From the NCBI RefSeq assembly GCF_004348725.1, contig NZ_SMKR01000042.1, positions 1 to 45,055 of the forward strand: DNA of 45,055 nt, written 5' to 3'. This document shows positions 1 to 9,199 of this stretch, piece by piece. The first letter of the stretch is position 1. Every line of letters begins with the position of its first letter. This DNA comes from Kribbella turkmenica (GTDB taxonomy: Bacteria; Actinomycetota; Actinomycetes; Propionibacteriales; Kribbellaceae). The notes beneath the pieces were generated by a model. The model made no database searches. It saw only the letters and a program-made list of their open reading frames with translations, and was not told the origin of the DNA. The position numbers and the translations under genes were made by a program.

Positions 1-823
1 GGAGACGGGTGGTGGCACCCGGAGCGTCGAGCGCGCACTGTCCCTGCTCAACGCGTTCACCGAGGAACACCCCGAACGGCGAGTGTCGGAGCTGGTCGGC
101 CTCACCGGCCTCGGCCAGTCGACGGTCTCCCGGCTGCTCGGCGCCCTGGAGGTGCTCGGCTTCCTCATCAACGACGGCCGTTCCGGCTTGTACCGGCTGG
201 GCCCGCGGGTGGTGAGCCTGGCGGGTGCCGCCCTCAATCAGTCGCAGGTGTATCTGCACGCTCGCCAGATCGTCCAGAACCTCGCCGCCGAGCTCGGACT
301 GGGCGCGAACGTCGCCGAACGGGATGGCAGCAGGCTGTTCTACCTTTGTCACTTCGAGGGTCGGTTGGCCCCGCGGGCATTCACCTTGATCGGGCATGCC
401 ATGCCGCTGCACGCCACCGCGATGGGCAAAGCACTGTTGTACGAGATGCCGGCCGAGGAACTGCAGGAACTGATCGGCACAAGCTATCCGGCCTACACCC
501 CCGGACGATCTCCGATCTCCAGGGACTGATCGAAGCACTGGGGCAGGTCCGCAGCATGGGGTACCCGACCGAGCTGGAGGAGTTGTCGTTCGGTCGGTCG
601 TGTGTCGCGGCAACGATCCGGAACCGCTCCGGCAATGTCATCGCCGCGTTGTCATTGTCGGGGCCCGCTGTCCGCGATGGACCTCCTGGCCTGCCAGGAC
701 GAACTGGCGATGAAGGTCATCGAGCACGCCGACCAGATCTCCACCTACCTCGGCTGCCACTCGATGTCCGTCGCCGGCTATACCCAAACAGGTTTGCTCA
801 TCGCTTGCGTATCCATAGTGTGA
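1..823 (+). pseudogene. IclR-family regulator, 5' partial, two compensating frameshifts
   Basis: The window opens inside an IclR-type repressor; by comparison with the intact paralogue at 8243 only about seven N-terminal residues are missing. The winged-helix part (GLGQSTVSRLLGALE) and the effector-domain motif FYLCHFEG are clear. The first frame runs to a stop at 527-529. Homology continues in another frame from about 505 (TISDLQGLIEAL) to about 667, then returns to the first frame (LSAMDL onward) until 823. This implies one lost base near 503, in a C/G run, and one gained base near 667. It once probably controlled the ABC genes starting at 913. Either it is a true pseudogene or the sequence has two base-calling errors; homopolymer contexts make error possible. 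Confidence 0.85.
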
Positions 824-912
824 GGCAGCAGCCCATACGGCTGTTCTTCGATTGCCCTCACTCAGGGTCTCTTCTTGGCGTTCCGCACGTTGTGGATGGG
901 TGACCTGCGCTT

Positions 913-1974
913 ATGGGCTCTGCAAACCAGACTGTGGATACCAATCCTACTATGTCGTTGACAGAGTCACATTCGGGCCCTAGCGTCGCTGCTATGCCCC
1001 ACACCCCGCCCGTCGTCGGAGCGCGGAAATCTCTCGGAACCTCCGCGAGCCGCTTCGATGGCGATCAGACCGGGCCCCCAGCCCTCGTACGCACCCGGCG
1101 GATCGCCATCTCGGACCGATCCTTCGGCATCCTGCTGGCGGCGCCCGCCTTCGCCCTGTTCGTCGTCATCGCTGTCTATCCGTTGGTGGCGAGCATCGGA
1201 ATGAGCGTCTTCGACCAGACCCTCCTGCGTGAAGGAAGGTCCTTCGTCGGACTGTCCAACTACGCCGAGGTGCTCTCTGAAACGTTCTGGGGGCGGTTGC
1301 GCACCACCGTGGTGTTCAGCCTGTTCGCGACCGTCGCACCGCTGGTCATCGCGGTAGGCGCGGCGCTGCTCCTGAACAGCAGGCTGCGCGGCCGGACCAT
1401 CCTGCGCGGCGCGTTGATGGTCCCGTGGATCCTTCCCAGCGTGGTGACATCGTTCCTCTGGGCCTGGATCTTCAACACGAACTATGGGCTGTTGAACCAA
1501 CTGCTGCTCCGACTGGGCCTGACGGACGGCGCGACGAGTTGGCTGGGTGACGACCTGGGCGCGATGGCTGCCGTGGTAGTCGCCAAGACTTGGCAGTCCT
1601 TCCCGTGGATGATGGCCGTGACACTCGCGGCTCTGCAGACAGTGCCCGCCGAGCACCTCGAGGCAGCGGTCGTGGACGGCGCCAACCGGTGGCAGCGCTT
1701 CTGGCATGTGACACTGCCGCACATCTCAGTCGCCGTCGGACTGGTGAGCCTCCTGGAGTTCATCTACAACTTCGGCAACTTCGACACCATCTTCGTGATG
1801 ACTGGCGGCGGGCCGGGAGAAGCGACCTCCACGCTCGCACTGAGTGTCTTCGACATGGCCTTCCAGACCTTCGACCTTGGCGGGGCAGCGGCACTCGGCT
1901 CCCTGTGGCTGGTCGTCCTCGGTCTCATCTCGGGCGCGTACCTGTTCCTCAACCACAGGGCGGAACAACGATGA
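913..1974 (+). CDS. Carbohydrate ABC transporter permease (MalF/UgpA type), importer A
   Basis: Inner-membrane permease of a CUT1-family sugar importer, 353 aa. Hydrophobic segments begin near residue 75 (GILLAAPAFALFVVIAVYPL). The cytoplasmic EAA loop that docks the ATPase is at about residue 250 (EAAVVDGANRWQRFWHVTLP). The first 60 or so residues are polar and poorly conserved in type, so the true start may be an internal ATG such as 952 or 994; no strong ribosome site favours 913. Its stop overlaps the next permease gene by four bases (ATGA), so the two are translationally coupled. No ATPase gene lies nearby; in actinomycetes a shared MsiK-type ATPase encoded elsewhere usually serves such importers. 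Confidence 0.9.
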   Translation: MGSANQTVDTNPTMSLTESHSGPSVAAMPHTPPVVGARKSLGTSASRFDGDQTGPPALVRTRRIAISDRSFGILLAAPAFALFVVIAVYPLVASIGMSVFDQTLLREGRSFVGLSNYAEVLSETFWGRLRTTVVFSLFATVAPLVIAVGAALLLNSRLRGRTILRGALMVPWILPSVVTSFLWAWIFNTNYGLLNQLLLRLGLTDGATSWLGDDLGAMAAVVVAKTWQSFPWMMAVTLAALQTVPAEHLEAAVVDGANRWQRFWHVTLPHISVAVGLVSLLEFIYNFGNFDTIFVMTGGGPGEATSTLALSVFDMAFQTFDLGGAAALGSLWLVVLGLISGAYLFLNHRAEQR

Positions 1975-2825
1975 GAAGGCGTGATGTCGGCACCGACATC
2001 GTCAACCCGCGGCTGACGCCGCTCGGCTGGGTGGGCCTGGTCGCGGTGGTGGTATTCGGCTGCCTCCCTACCTACTGGCTCGTGGCAACCGCGCTGATGC
2101 CGCGGGAGGAGGTCTTCGCACCGAACCGCTCGTTCCTTCCTCGGGCGATCAGCCTGGAGAGCTTCCGCACGTTCAGCGGAAACGCTGAGTTGATGCAGAA
2201 CCTCCTGAACAGCGTGATCGTTTCCAGCCTGACCGCGATCCTGTCCGTCGTCGTCTCGATCCTTGCGGCATACTCCCTGTCGAAGTTTCGCTATCGGGGC
2301 CGTGGGGCGTTGATGGTGCTCCTGCTTTCTGGTCAGCTGTTTCCCGGTGCGTTGCTCCTCATCAGCCTCTATCTCCTGCTGAACACCGTCGGCCTGCTTT
2401 ACACCTACACCGGACTTGTGCTGGCGTTCACGACGTTCACGTTGCCCCTGACGGTCTTCCTGCTCAAGGGATTCTTCGACGCGTTGCCAGACGAGATCCT
2501 CGAGGCGGCCCGACTCGACGGAGCGTCGAACCTGGCTGTGCTGCGCCGGATCGCGCTGCCGCTGGTCGCCCCCGGCATCGCCACCGCCGGTCTGTTCGGA
2601 TTCATGCGCGGATGGAACGACCTGCTGTTCGCGCTGACCCTGGGTGGACAGGACAAGCGAACTCTGCCGGCCGGTCTGGTGCAGACGTTCATCTACCAGG
2701 GCGCCGCGGACTGGCCCGCCCTGATGGCCGCATCGATAGTCACGTCACTGCCGATCGTGGTGACGTTCGTCATTCTCCAGCGATTCCTCGTCTCGGGCCT
2801 GTCCGCCGGGGCCGTGAAGGGCTGA
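1971..2825 (+). CDS. Carbohydrate ABC transporter permease (MalG type), importer A
   Basis: Second membrane subunit of importer A, 284 aa. The chosen ATG overlaps the preceding stop (ATGA), giving MRRRDVGTDIVNPRL followed by the first membrane helix; the open frame upstream is a shadow of the first permease. The EAA loop is at about residue 178 (EAARLDGASNLAVLRRIALP). Length and helix pattern are typical of MalG-type proteins. The binding lipoprotein gene follows after 51 bases, so the order is permease-permease-binding protein, unlike importer B where the binding protein comes first. Confidence 0.9.
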   Translation: MRRRDVGTDIVNPRLTPLGWVGLVAVVVFGCLPTYWLVATALMPREEVFAPNRSFLPRAISLESFRTFSGNAELMQNLLNSVIVSSLTAILSVVVSILAAYSLSKFRYRGRGALMVLLLSGQLFPGALLLISLYLLLNTVGLLYTYTGLVLAFTTFTLPLTVFLLKGFFDALPDEILEAARLDGASNLAVLRRIALPLVAPGIATAGLFGFMRGWNDLLFALTLGGQDKRTLPAGLVQTFIYQGAADWPALMAASIVTSLPIVVTFVILQRFLVSGLSAGAVKG

Positions 2826-2876
2826 CGGCCCCATCCGGTCGATCGGAACCGGCCTCTCTGCGAAAGGAACTCCGTT

Positions 2877-4169
2877 ATGTCCAACCTTCGTCAACTCAAT
2901 CGCAGAACCCTCCTGATGGGGGTGGGGGCGTCAGGCCTGCTCGCCGCGTCCGGATGCTCTTCGAGTCCGCCGCGTCCCGACGCCGGCGGAGACGCGGATG
3001 CGAAGCTCATCAACTTCTACGGTGACTCACTTGGCGGCGAGACCACCGGAAAGTTTTGGAAGCGGGCGCTCGAGAGGTTCGAGACAGATCGCGGCGTAAC
3101 GGTCAAGCCGGTGACGTACACGTTCGACCAGGCGCCGACCCAGCTCCTGCTGGCCGCCCGGTCCGGCAACGCCAGCGGCGTGGGTGAGGCGGGGCCTTGG
3201 CAGGTCCTCGTGCCGCTCGGTGTCCTGGCGGACCTGTCCGAAATCGCCAGCAAGCATGACTATCCGAAGGCGCTGCTCGACGGCTTCACCGTGGACGGCA
3301 GGTTGTACGTGTTACCCCAGTATGTCGACGCGATCGGCCTGGTCGGCAACGGCTCCATCCTGTCGTCCGTCGGCTTCACCGGGGACAAGGTGTCCGTCGA
3401 TGACTTCGCCGCCACGCTGGAGAAGATCAAGGCGCAGGATCGCAGAGTTATCCCGTACGCCGGGGCGACCAAACAACCCGCCCTCAAGGACCTGATTCCG
3501 TGGATGTGGACGTTCGGCAGCGAGGTCATCACTGCCGACCTGAAGGTGACGCTCGGCGACGCCGCGAGCGTCAAGGTGCTCGAATGGTATAAGCAGCTGG
3601 TGTCCGCCGGCCTGATCGGCAAGGAGGTCCACCGCGACGACGCGCGGGTGCTCCTCGCGCAAGGCCGGACAGCGCTGTACGACGACGTGGGGCTCGCGCG
3701 GTCGTTCGCGAAGACCAACGGTGCACCGAAACCGTTGCAGGACGGCTTGCTCTCGATCACTCGCCCGGCGCTCAAGGCCGACGGCGACTCCTACAACCGG
3801 GGCTCGGCTGGCGGTCTGTTCGTCTTCGCCGGAGCAGGCGAGGCGACGTCCCGCGGCCTGGCCGAGTGGATCTGCACCGACCCGGCGCTGGCCGGGGACT
3901 TCTTCACCCTGAACTCGCGGGTGACCGCGCTGTCGTCCGTGGCATCGGCCATCCCCGAGATCGGCAAGGACCGGTTCCAGACCAGCTGGAACGAGCGGTC
4001 GATCGGACACGCACGGTTCCCCGCGTACAACAGGCTGCCCACCTCGGCCGCACTCGACGACCTGATCGGTCAGGGAGTCGCCAAGATCCTGGCCGGCGAG
4101 CAGACCTCCCAGGAAGGGCTCAACGCACTGCGGGCCAAGGTGCAGAAACAGGTCGACGACAGCAAGTGA
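2877..4169 (+). CDS. Extracellular solute-binding lipoprotein, importer A
   Basis: Family 1 solute-binding protein, 430 aa, expected to deliver a sugar or oligosaccharide to the two upstream permeases. The N-terminus has twin arginines (NRRTLLMG) and a lipobox ending in Cys27 (LAASGC), so Tat export and lipid anchoring are both plausible. A GAAAGGAA ribosome site sits eight bases before the ATG. The mature part has the two-lobe pattern with GKFWKRALERFE and the KDLIPWMW stretch. The substrate cannot be read from sequence. The beta-helix enzyme gene follows after 42 bases and may be co-transcribed. Confidence 0.9.
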   Translation: MSNLRQLNRRTLLMGVGASGLLAASGCSSSPPRPDAGGDADAKLINFYGDSLGGETTGKFWKRALERFETDRGVTVKPVTYTFDQAPTQLLLAARSGNASGVGEAGPWQVLVPLGVLADLSEIASKHDYPKALLDGFTVDGRLYVLPQYVDAIGLVGNGSILSSVGFTGDKVSVDDFAATLEKIKAQDRRVIPYAGATKQPALKDLIPWMWTFGSEVITADLKVTLGDAASVKVLEWYKQLVSAGLIGKEVHRDDARVLLAQGRTALYDDVGLARSFAKTNGAPKPLQDGLLSITRPALKADGDSYNRGSAGGLFVFAGAGEATSRGLAEWICTDPALAGDFFTLNSRVTALSSVASAIPEIGKDRFQTSWNERSIGHARFPAYNRLPTSAALDDLIGQGVAKILAGEQTSQEGLNALRAKVQKQVDDSK

Positions 4170-4211
4170 CCGCAGCACGCCATCCGTCCAGATCGAAGTC
4201 AGGAGTCTCAC

Positions 4212-6827
4212 ATGCTGCAGGATCCCGATCGATGTGTACGACGCCGCGTCGCCGTGGCGGCAACGCTGCTGGCCGTGACGGCGGCAGTCCTCACGGTGCC
4301 GCCGGCCTCGGGTGCCGGGCGCCCGGAGCCCGTCGGATCGCAGACCGGACGGACGGTCTTCGTGGACGACCATGGCGCCACCGCGAACGACCAGGTGGAC
4401 GATGGTCCGGCGATCCGGAACGCTATCGAGGCTGCCCGCACGCTCGGACCGGGTACCACGGTTGACTTCGGGGCGGGGTCCTATGTCGTGAGCCCACCAC
4501 CACGCTCGTGGGAGTTCCAGAGCAGCGAGGGATGGACGAGTGACGATGGGGTGCCGGCGACGGTGGTCGCGGGTGCGGTCACGATTCCCGCCGGTGCGGA
4601 CGGCTCGATCGACTCTCCGAGAAACCTCAACGTCGAGGCCAGTAAGCACCGGCTGGCAAAGTGGCGCCTGAGGAACCCGACCCCGGCCTCGACCCTGCGG
4701 ATCAGCTGGACCACGCAGACCTCGCCCGAGTGGAGCGATGAGCAATCGACCACGGTCGCGATCGCGCCTGGTTCTGATGGCTTCACGGACTACAGCGTGG
4801 ACCTCGGCACGAGGACCGGCTGGTCGGGCCTGATCAAGCAGGTCCGGTTCAGCCTGCCGGACGGCCCGTCCGGCGGCGCAGCCGAGCTCGACGCCCTCCA
4901 GTTCGACCCGGCGTCAGCGCCGCAGACCGGCAACTTCGCCTTCCTCTACGAGGGACTCGACGACCTATCGTTCCGAGGCCGCGACACCCAGATCGTTCTG
5001 ACGGACCCGCTCGCCGGCGGCTTCCGACTCGTGCGCTCCAGCCAGGTGTCCTTCCGTGGCTTCACCTTCGACTACTCCACTCCGCCGTTCGCTCAAGGTG
5101 AGATCACCGCGACGGACAAGGATCTGGGCACCTTCGACTTCCGTCCCGAGGCCGGGTATCCGATCCTCGAGGATCCGCGCCTGCGGCAGGTCCCGGACAC
5201 CTGGGGCACGACCCGCGATCCGCTCAACCCCTTCTTGCAGAAACAGACAGCGAAGGACTTCATCCGGGTCAGCTCCTGGACCGCGCTCGATAGCGGGGTG
5301 TACCGCTTCACCGTGCCGGCCAACACCAAGGCATTCATCGGAAACCCGGCCCACCTGGTAGCGGGCGACAAGTTCGTTCTCAACCAGCGCGGTACAGCAC
5401 CGCTCATCAACCTCACGGACACCACGGCTGTCTCACTCCGAGACGTCGACGTCTACGCCTCGCCGGCGTCCACCCTCTCGGCGCTGTACAGCGACAGCAT
5501 CACGGTCCACAACCTTCAGGTACGCAGACGTCCCGGGAGCGGTCGCTGGGTGAGCACCAACGCGGACGGCGTGCATGTTCAGTCGGCCCGAGTGGGCCCG
5601 ATCATCCGAAACTCCAGCTTCGAGGGAATGCTCGACGACGGCGTCAACATCTACACGACGCCGAGAGCGATCGTCGAGGTCCTCGCCGACGACAAGGTGG
5701 TGGCGGTCGCCACCGGAAGCGGGAGACTCCCGCTCGTCGGTGACTCCGTTCAGGTGTACGACCCGATCCTCGGGCGGGTGAAGGGCACCGCCGAAGTGGT
5801 CGACGTAGCGGCGGTGCCCGGCCACACACCCGACCGACGCGCCGTCCTCACGTTCGATGGAAGTGTGCCTGGGATGGCCGCCGGAGCCGACGTCCGTTCG
5901 GGCGACACCTTGTACAACCTCAGTACCAGCGGAGCCGGATTCCAGGTCACGAACAACGACTTCCGGGACTCCCGCCGCCACGGCGTCTACGTGAAGTCCA
6001 AGGACGGCCTGATCGCCGGCAACCGGTTCTCCTACCTCGGCGGCGCCGCCGTGATCAGCCAGAACGAACCCAACTACCCCGAAGGCCCAGGATCCACCGG
6101 GATCACCATCCGCGACAACGTCATGGATCACGTCGGCCACCTTCGCGCATACGACTCCCCCGAGTCGGCGGCCATCAAGATCCGGGCCGACCGTCTGCCC
6201 TACCGACTGGCCGAGGACCGCGCCCAACGAGACTTCCTCATCGAGGGCAACACCATCAAGCATCCGCCCCGCAACGGCATCTACATCGGTGGCGCGGAGA
6301 ACGTTCAGATCCGGGGAGAGAACCGAATCGTGTCCAGCAGCGATGACTACGCGTTCGGCGGGGACATCACCGCAGTCAAGCTGGAGAACGTCGCCTCCCT
6401 CGGCATCGACTCCCTGAGCGTCGAAGACCCACGCACAGCCCTCAACGCGGGCGTGCAGATCGGCTCAGCCGCACATGACGTCAAGACGTCGAACCTCACG
6501 TTCAAGCTTGCCGACGGGGTCCCGTCGGTTCTACGGCTCGCCCCCGCGGCGCCGACCAGGCTGAGAGCGGCCAGGGCGGAACCGGACGATGTCTCGCTGA
6601 CCTGGTCCGGCGACGGTGGGACGGATGCGCCGACCTACTCGGTCTACCGAGGGGACATCCCATCCTTCGTGCCCTCCTGGCGGAACCGCGTGGCTGCGGG
6701 GATCACGACGACCGGATTCGTCGACCACACGTCCGCTGGGTCGGCCACCCACTGCTACCGGGTCACGGCCGTCAACAGCTCGGCGCTGGAGTCCGCAGCC
6801 TCAGCCGCGACCTGTGTCCGGCGTTGA
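4212..6827 (+). CDS. Secreted right-handed beta-helix protein with C-terminal Fn3 domain
   Basis: An 871-aa exported protein. An Arg-rich start and hydrophobic stretch (about residues 13-32, then ASG-AG) form the signal peptide. Residues about 48-100 resemble the first coils of pectate-lyase-3-like helices (FVDDHGATANDQVDDGPAIRNA). An inserted beta-rich stretch follows (about 120-240, ending AELDALQFDP), possibly a carbohydrate-binding sandwich. Residues about 250-770 carry parallel beta-helix repeats, with coil turns such as NNDFRDSRRHGVYVKS and EGNTIKHPPRNGIYIGG. A fibronectin-III-like domain lies at about 775-871. This layout is common in secreted polysaccharide lyases and glycosidases; the substrate is unknown. 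Position directly after importer A suggests its products are taken up by that importer. Confidence 0.85.
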   Translation: MLQDPDRCVRRRVAVAATLLAVTAAVLTVPPASGAGRPEPVGSQTGRTVFVDDHGATANDQVDDGPAIRNAIEAARTLGPGTTVDFGAGSYVVSPPPRSWEFQSSEGWTSDDGVPATVVAGAVTIPAGADGSIDSPRNLNVEASKHRLAKWRLRNPTPASTLRISWTTQTSPEWSDEQSTTVAIAPGSDGFTDYSVDLGTRTGWSGLIKQVRFSLPDGPSGGAAELDALQFDPASAPQTGNFAFLYEGLDDLSFRGRDTQIVLTDPLAGGFRLVRSSQVSFRGFTFDYSTPPFAQGEITATDKDLGTFDFRPEAGYPILEDPRLRQVPDTWGTTRDPLNPFLQKQTAKDFIRVSSWTALDSGVYRFTVPANTKAFIGNPAHLVAGDKFVLNQRGTAPLINLTDTTAVSLRDVDVYASPASTLSALYSDSITVHNLQVRRRPGSGRWVSTNADGVHVQSARVGPIIRNSSFEGMLDDGVNIYTTPRAIVEVLADDKVVAVATGSGRLPLVGDSVQVYDPILGRVKGTAEVVDVAAVPGHTPDRRAVLTFDGSVPGMAAGADVRSGDTLYNLSTSGAGFQVTNNDFRDSRRHGVYVKSKDGLIAGNRFSYLGGAAVISQNEPNYPEGPGSTGITIRDNVMDHVGHLRAYDSPESAAIKIRADRLPYRLAEDRAQRDFLIEGNTIKHPPRNGIYIGGAENVQIRGENRIVSSSDDYAFGGDITAVKLENVASLGIDSLSVEDPRTALNAGVQIGSAAHDVKTSNLTFKLADGVPSVLRLAPAAPTRLRAARAEPDDVSLTWSGDGGTDAPTYSVYRGDIPSFVPSWRNRVAAGITTTGFVDHTSAGSATHCYRVTAVNSSALESAASAATCVRR

Positions 6828-6849
6828 CCAGGCCCAGGTCGACGGATGC

Positions 6850-7045
6850 GGTCCCGAGGCCAGGCGCGGCGGGCGGCTCAGACCTATCGCCTCGACCGGC
6901 CTAGCCAGGTCCAGCCGGTCGCAGATCGCGCAGGTGCGCGTCGTACGGCCCGCTCCGAGAGCCCCAGACGCTGGGCCACCGACTCGACCGACCGACCGGT
7001 CACGAGCAGCCTAAGCAGATGCAGGTATTCCTCCGAAGACACGGA
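6850..7045 (-). pseudogene. C-terminal fragment of a LuxR-type helix-turn-helix regulator
   Basis: On the minus strand, residues reading YLHLLRLLVTGRSVESVAQ and RLGLSERAVRR form a LuxR-like HTH. After a one-base frame change the tail continues as CAICDRLDLARPVEAIGL, which fits the last helices of that family. No N-terminal domain is present, so this is a relic. It lies tail-to-tail with the beta-helix gene and next to the IS3-type remnant, suggesting disruption by rearrangement. Confidence 0.45.
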
Positions 7046-7151
7046 TCTCCCTGCACCCACGCGGCGGCCATTGCCCCGAGGTTGGGACTGCTGCACGGCT
7101 AGGTGATATCTGAGATGGCTTGCCGTGAGGTGGGCCTGGAAGGATGTTGCT

Positions 7152-7676
7152 GTGCCGAAGCCCTACCCTCGCGAGTTCCGAGACGATGTTGTTCGCGTTG
7201 CTCGTGACCGGGAGCCCGGAGTGACGGTCGAGCAGATCACCAAGGACTTCGGGTTCACCCGATGACGTTGCTGAACTGGCCGCGCCGGCCGAGGTCGACG
7301 AGGGCGCCAAGAGTGGTGGGCCGGGTGTGGCTCGTGGTGAGTCGGCCGAGCTGCGCGAGGCTCGCCGGCGGATCAGGAGAACGAGATGCTGCGCCGCGCG
7401 GCGGGTTACCTATCGCAAGCGCACTACCGGGAGAAGGCTCTACCTGCTCGTGAGCGAGCTGGCTGCCGCCGGGGTCTCCGGTGGGCGGTGACCTGCCGGG
7501 TGCCGAAGATCGCTCGCCAGCCGTACTACCGGTGGCTGGCCCAGTCGGTCACTGCGGCCGAGCTCGAGCGGGCCTACCGGGCGAACGCGTTGTTCGACGT
7601 GCACCGCGACGATCCGGAATTCGGGTACCGGTTCCTTGGTAGACGAGGCCAGCGCCTCACCGACCGCCGCCAGTGA
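7152..7676 (+). mobile_element. Remnant of an IS3-family transposase (orfA and start of orfB)
   Basis: A GTG at 7152 opens VPKPYPREFRDDVVRVARDR followed by EPGVTVEQITKDFG, the characteristic start of a widespread actinobacterial IS3-type OrfA. A lost base near 7255 produces a stop. Homology resumes in shifted frames as RGESAELREARRRI, then MLRRAAGYLSQAHYREKAL, and finally VTCRVPKIARQPYYRWLAQS with RANALFDVHRDDPEFGYRFL of OrfB. It ends abruptly near 7640 before the DDE catalytic core. At least four frame changes show an old inactive copy. No terminal inverted repeats or target duplication could be recognised. Confidence 0.85.
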
Positions 7677-7679
7677 CTC

Positions 7680-8190
7680 AAGGAGAGCCTGCGCCACCAG
7701 GTGGTCATCGCCGTCTTGTCCGCCGGTTCTGTCGATGCCCGGTGCCCCCTTGTCATCAAGCGGATCGGAGAGGTCGATATGACCAGCAATACAGACGCGC
7801 GAGCATGGACTGGCGGTGCGTGTCCAGGGAGCTCGGTGACCGTTGCTCTTCGGCGACGAGCTCCGCGAACCTTGTTCCTCGAGCGATCGCGTGCCGGATC
7901 TTGGGCATCGCGGTCAGCTGACCCGCGAGGCTGATCTTGGCGAGCTCCTTGAGCTTCGGGTCGCAACCATCGGAATGGTCGACGGCGGTCGGACGGTCAC
8001 GGACCGTCACTGCACATCGCCTCAGCTGGCCTCAGTCTCGCATGAACCTTGAGTGTCTGGCCTGGACGACGCCCAACTCGTGCCGGGAGTGGAACACGCC
8101 AACCAGGCACCGACCCTGAAAGGTAGGCCCGCCGGGGCTGCCTGCGTTGGAGCAGACAGGCGACAGGTTCCGGTCAGGTGGAACACTGAG
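7680..8190. other. Stretch without a recognisable gene
   Basis: Between the IS3-type remnant and the IclR promoter. Only short overlapping open frames occur; a minus-strand one (7756-8010, with LKELAKISLAGQLTAMPKIR) has no family I recognise and no ribosome site. Probably decayed sequence. Confidence 0.4.
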
Positions 8191-8214
8191 CGTATGGCAT
8201 CTACGATATGGAAT
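8191..8214. promoter_or_regulatory. Putative IclR operator upstream of the IclR gene
   Basis: The minus strand reads TCCATATCGTAGATG (8198-8212), matching 13 of 15 bases of the site at 19620-19634 and, more weakly, the site at 14544-14557. It lies 30-45 bases before the IclR start and overlaps a weak -10-like TACGAT (8202-8207), as expected for autoregulation. Function is inferred. Confidence 0.45.
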
Positions 8215-8242
8215 AGAAAGCCAGATCATTCGAAGGGGCCCC

Positions 8243-9043
8243 ATGGCGCGCACGATCAATCGGGAGACAGGCACTGGAACACAGAGCGTCGAGCGGGCTC
8301 TGTCGTTGTTGTCGGCGTTCACGGAGGCGCATCCGCAGCGCCGGGTCTCCGAACTGGTCGAGGTGACCGGTCTAGGTCAGTCCACGGTGTCCCGGCTCGT
8401 CGGCGCGCTGGTAACACTTGGCTTCTTGTCGTACGACCAGCGCAGCGGCCTATACGGCATCGGCCCGCGGGTGATCACTCTTGCCGGTATCGGGCTCAAC
8501 GAGATGCCCGTTCATCGGCAGGCTCGACAAGTCGCGCAGACCTTCGCAGCCGATTTGGGCCTAGGGGTGAATGTCGCTGAACGGTGTGGTGCCGAGTTGT
8601 TCTACTTGTGCCACTTCGAGGGCCGGGCGGCCGGCCGGTCGTCGACGCTGGTCGGCCGGACTGGTCCGCTGCACGCCACAGCGTTGGGCAAAGCATTGAT
8701 CAGTGAGTTGCCCTCGCCAGAAGTGGAGGATCTGCTTGGCCATGGATTGGCCCGATACACTCCGCATACCGTGACCAGCTTGGACAAGCTTGAGGCAATA
8801 CTGCAGGAAGTGCGAGACCGTGGCTATGCAACGGAGGTCGAGGAGCTAGCCTTCGGCCGAGCTTGTCTGGCGGCACCTATCCGGGACCGGACTGGAACCG
8901 TTGTCGCGGCCTTGTCGGTTTCCGGACCCTTGTCGGCGATGGACCTGCCGACGCGAGAGAATCTGCTGGCCCTACAGGTCATCGAGCAGGCGGATCAGAT
9001 CTCGTCGGGTCTGGGATACCACTCCGCCGCCGCGGTGAGCTGA
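8243..9043 (+). CDS. IclR-family transcriptional regulator
   Basis: A 266-aa IclR-type regulator, usually a repressor released by a small metabolite. The start MARTINRETG at 8243 is chosen over an upstream in-frame ATG (8147) because of the AAGGGG ribosome site just before it and the usual family length. The N-terminal winged helix contains VTGLGQSTVSRLVGAL; the effector domain contains FYLCHFEG, PLHATALGKAL and FGRACLAAPIRDRTG. It is closely related to the broken copy at 1-823 and more distantly to the regulator at 14584. It is flanked by decayed DNA, so its targets are probably distant, perhaps the importer A or secreted-enzyme genes. Confidence 0.92.
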   Translation: MARTINRETGTGTQSVERALSLLSAFTEAHPQRRVSELVEVTGLGQSTVSRLVGALVTLGFLSYDQRSGLYGIGPRVITLAGIGLNEMPVHRQARQVAQTFAADLGLGVNVAERCGAELFYLCHFEGRAAGRSSTLVGRTGPLHATALGKALISELPSPEVEDLLGHGLARYTPHTVTSLDKLEAILQEVRDRGYATEVEELAFGRACLAAPIRDRTGTVVAALSVSGPLSAMDLPTRENLLALQVIEQADQISSGLGYHSAAAVS

Positions 9044-9199
9044 CGTGCCGTCTCAGACCGAGAAGGCGAGCTCCAGCAGGGTGCCGGCGAGCGCGCGGCC
9101 GGGACGATCGACAGTAGTGCCGAGAGCGCAACGGTCAAGATCGTTCGGCGCGTGACCGGGTGATCCTCGAGTGGTAGCCAGGCTCCGACGTCCGGCTTC

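Noticed and set aside
967..1722. 251-aa minus-strand frame opposite the first permease
   Set aside because: Antisense shadow, very rich in Gln/His/Arg, no domain.
3312..4745. 477-aa open frame on the minus strand
   Set aside because: It lies opposite the binding-protein and beta-helix genes, is low-complexity in R/G/H/D as expected of GC-rich antisense frames, and has no recognisable domain.
7756..8010. 84-aa minus-strand frame with a plausible-looking helix
   Set aside because: No ribosome site, no family recognised, located in decayed DNA.
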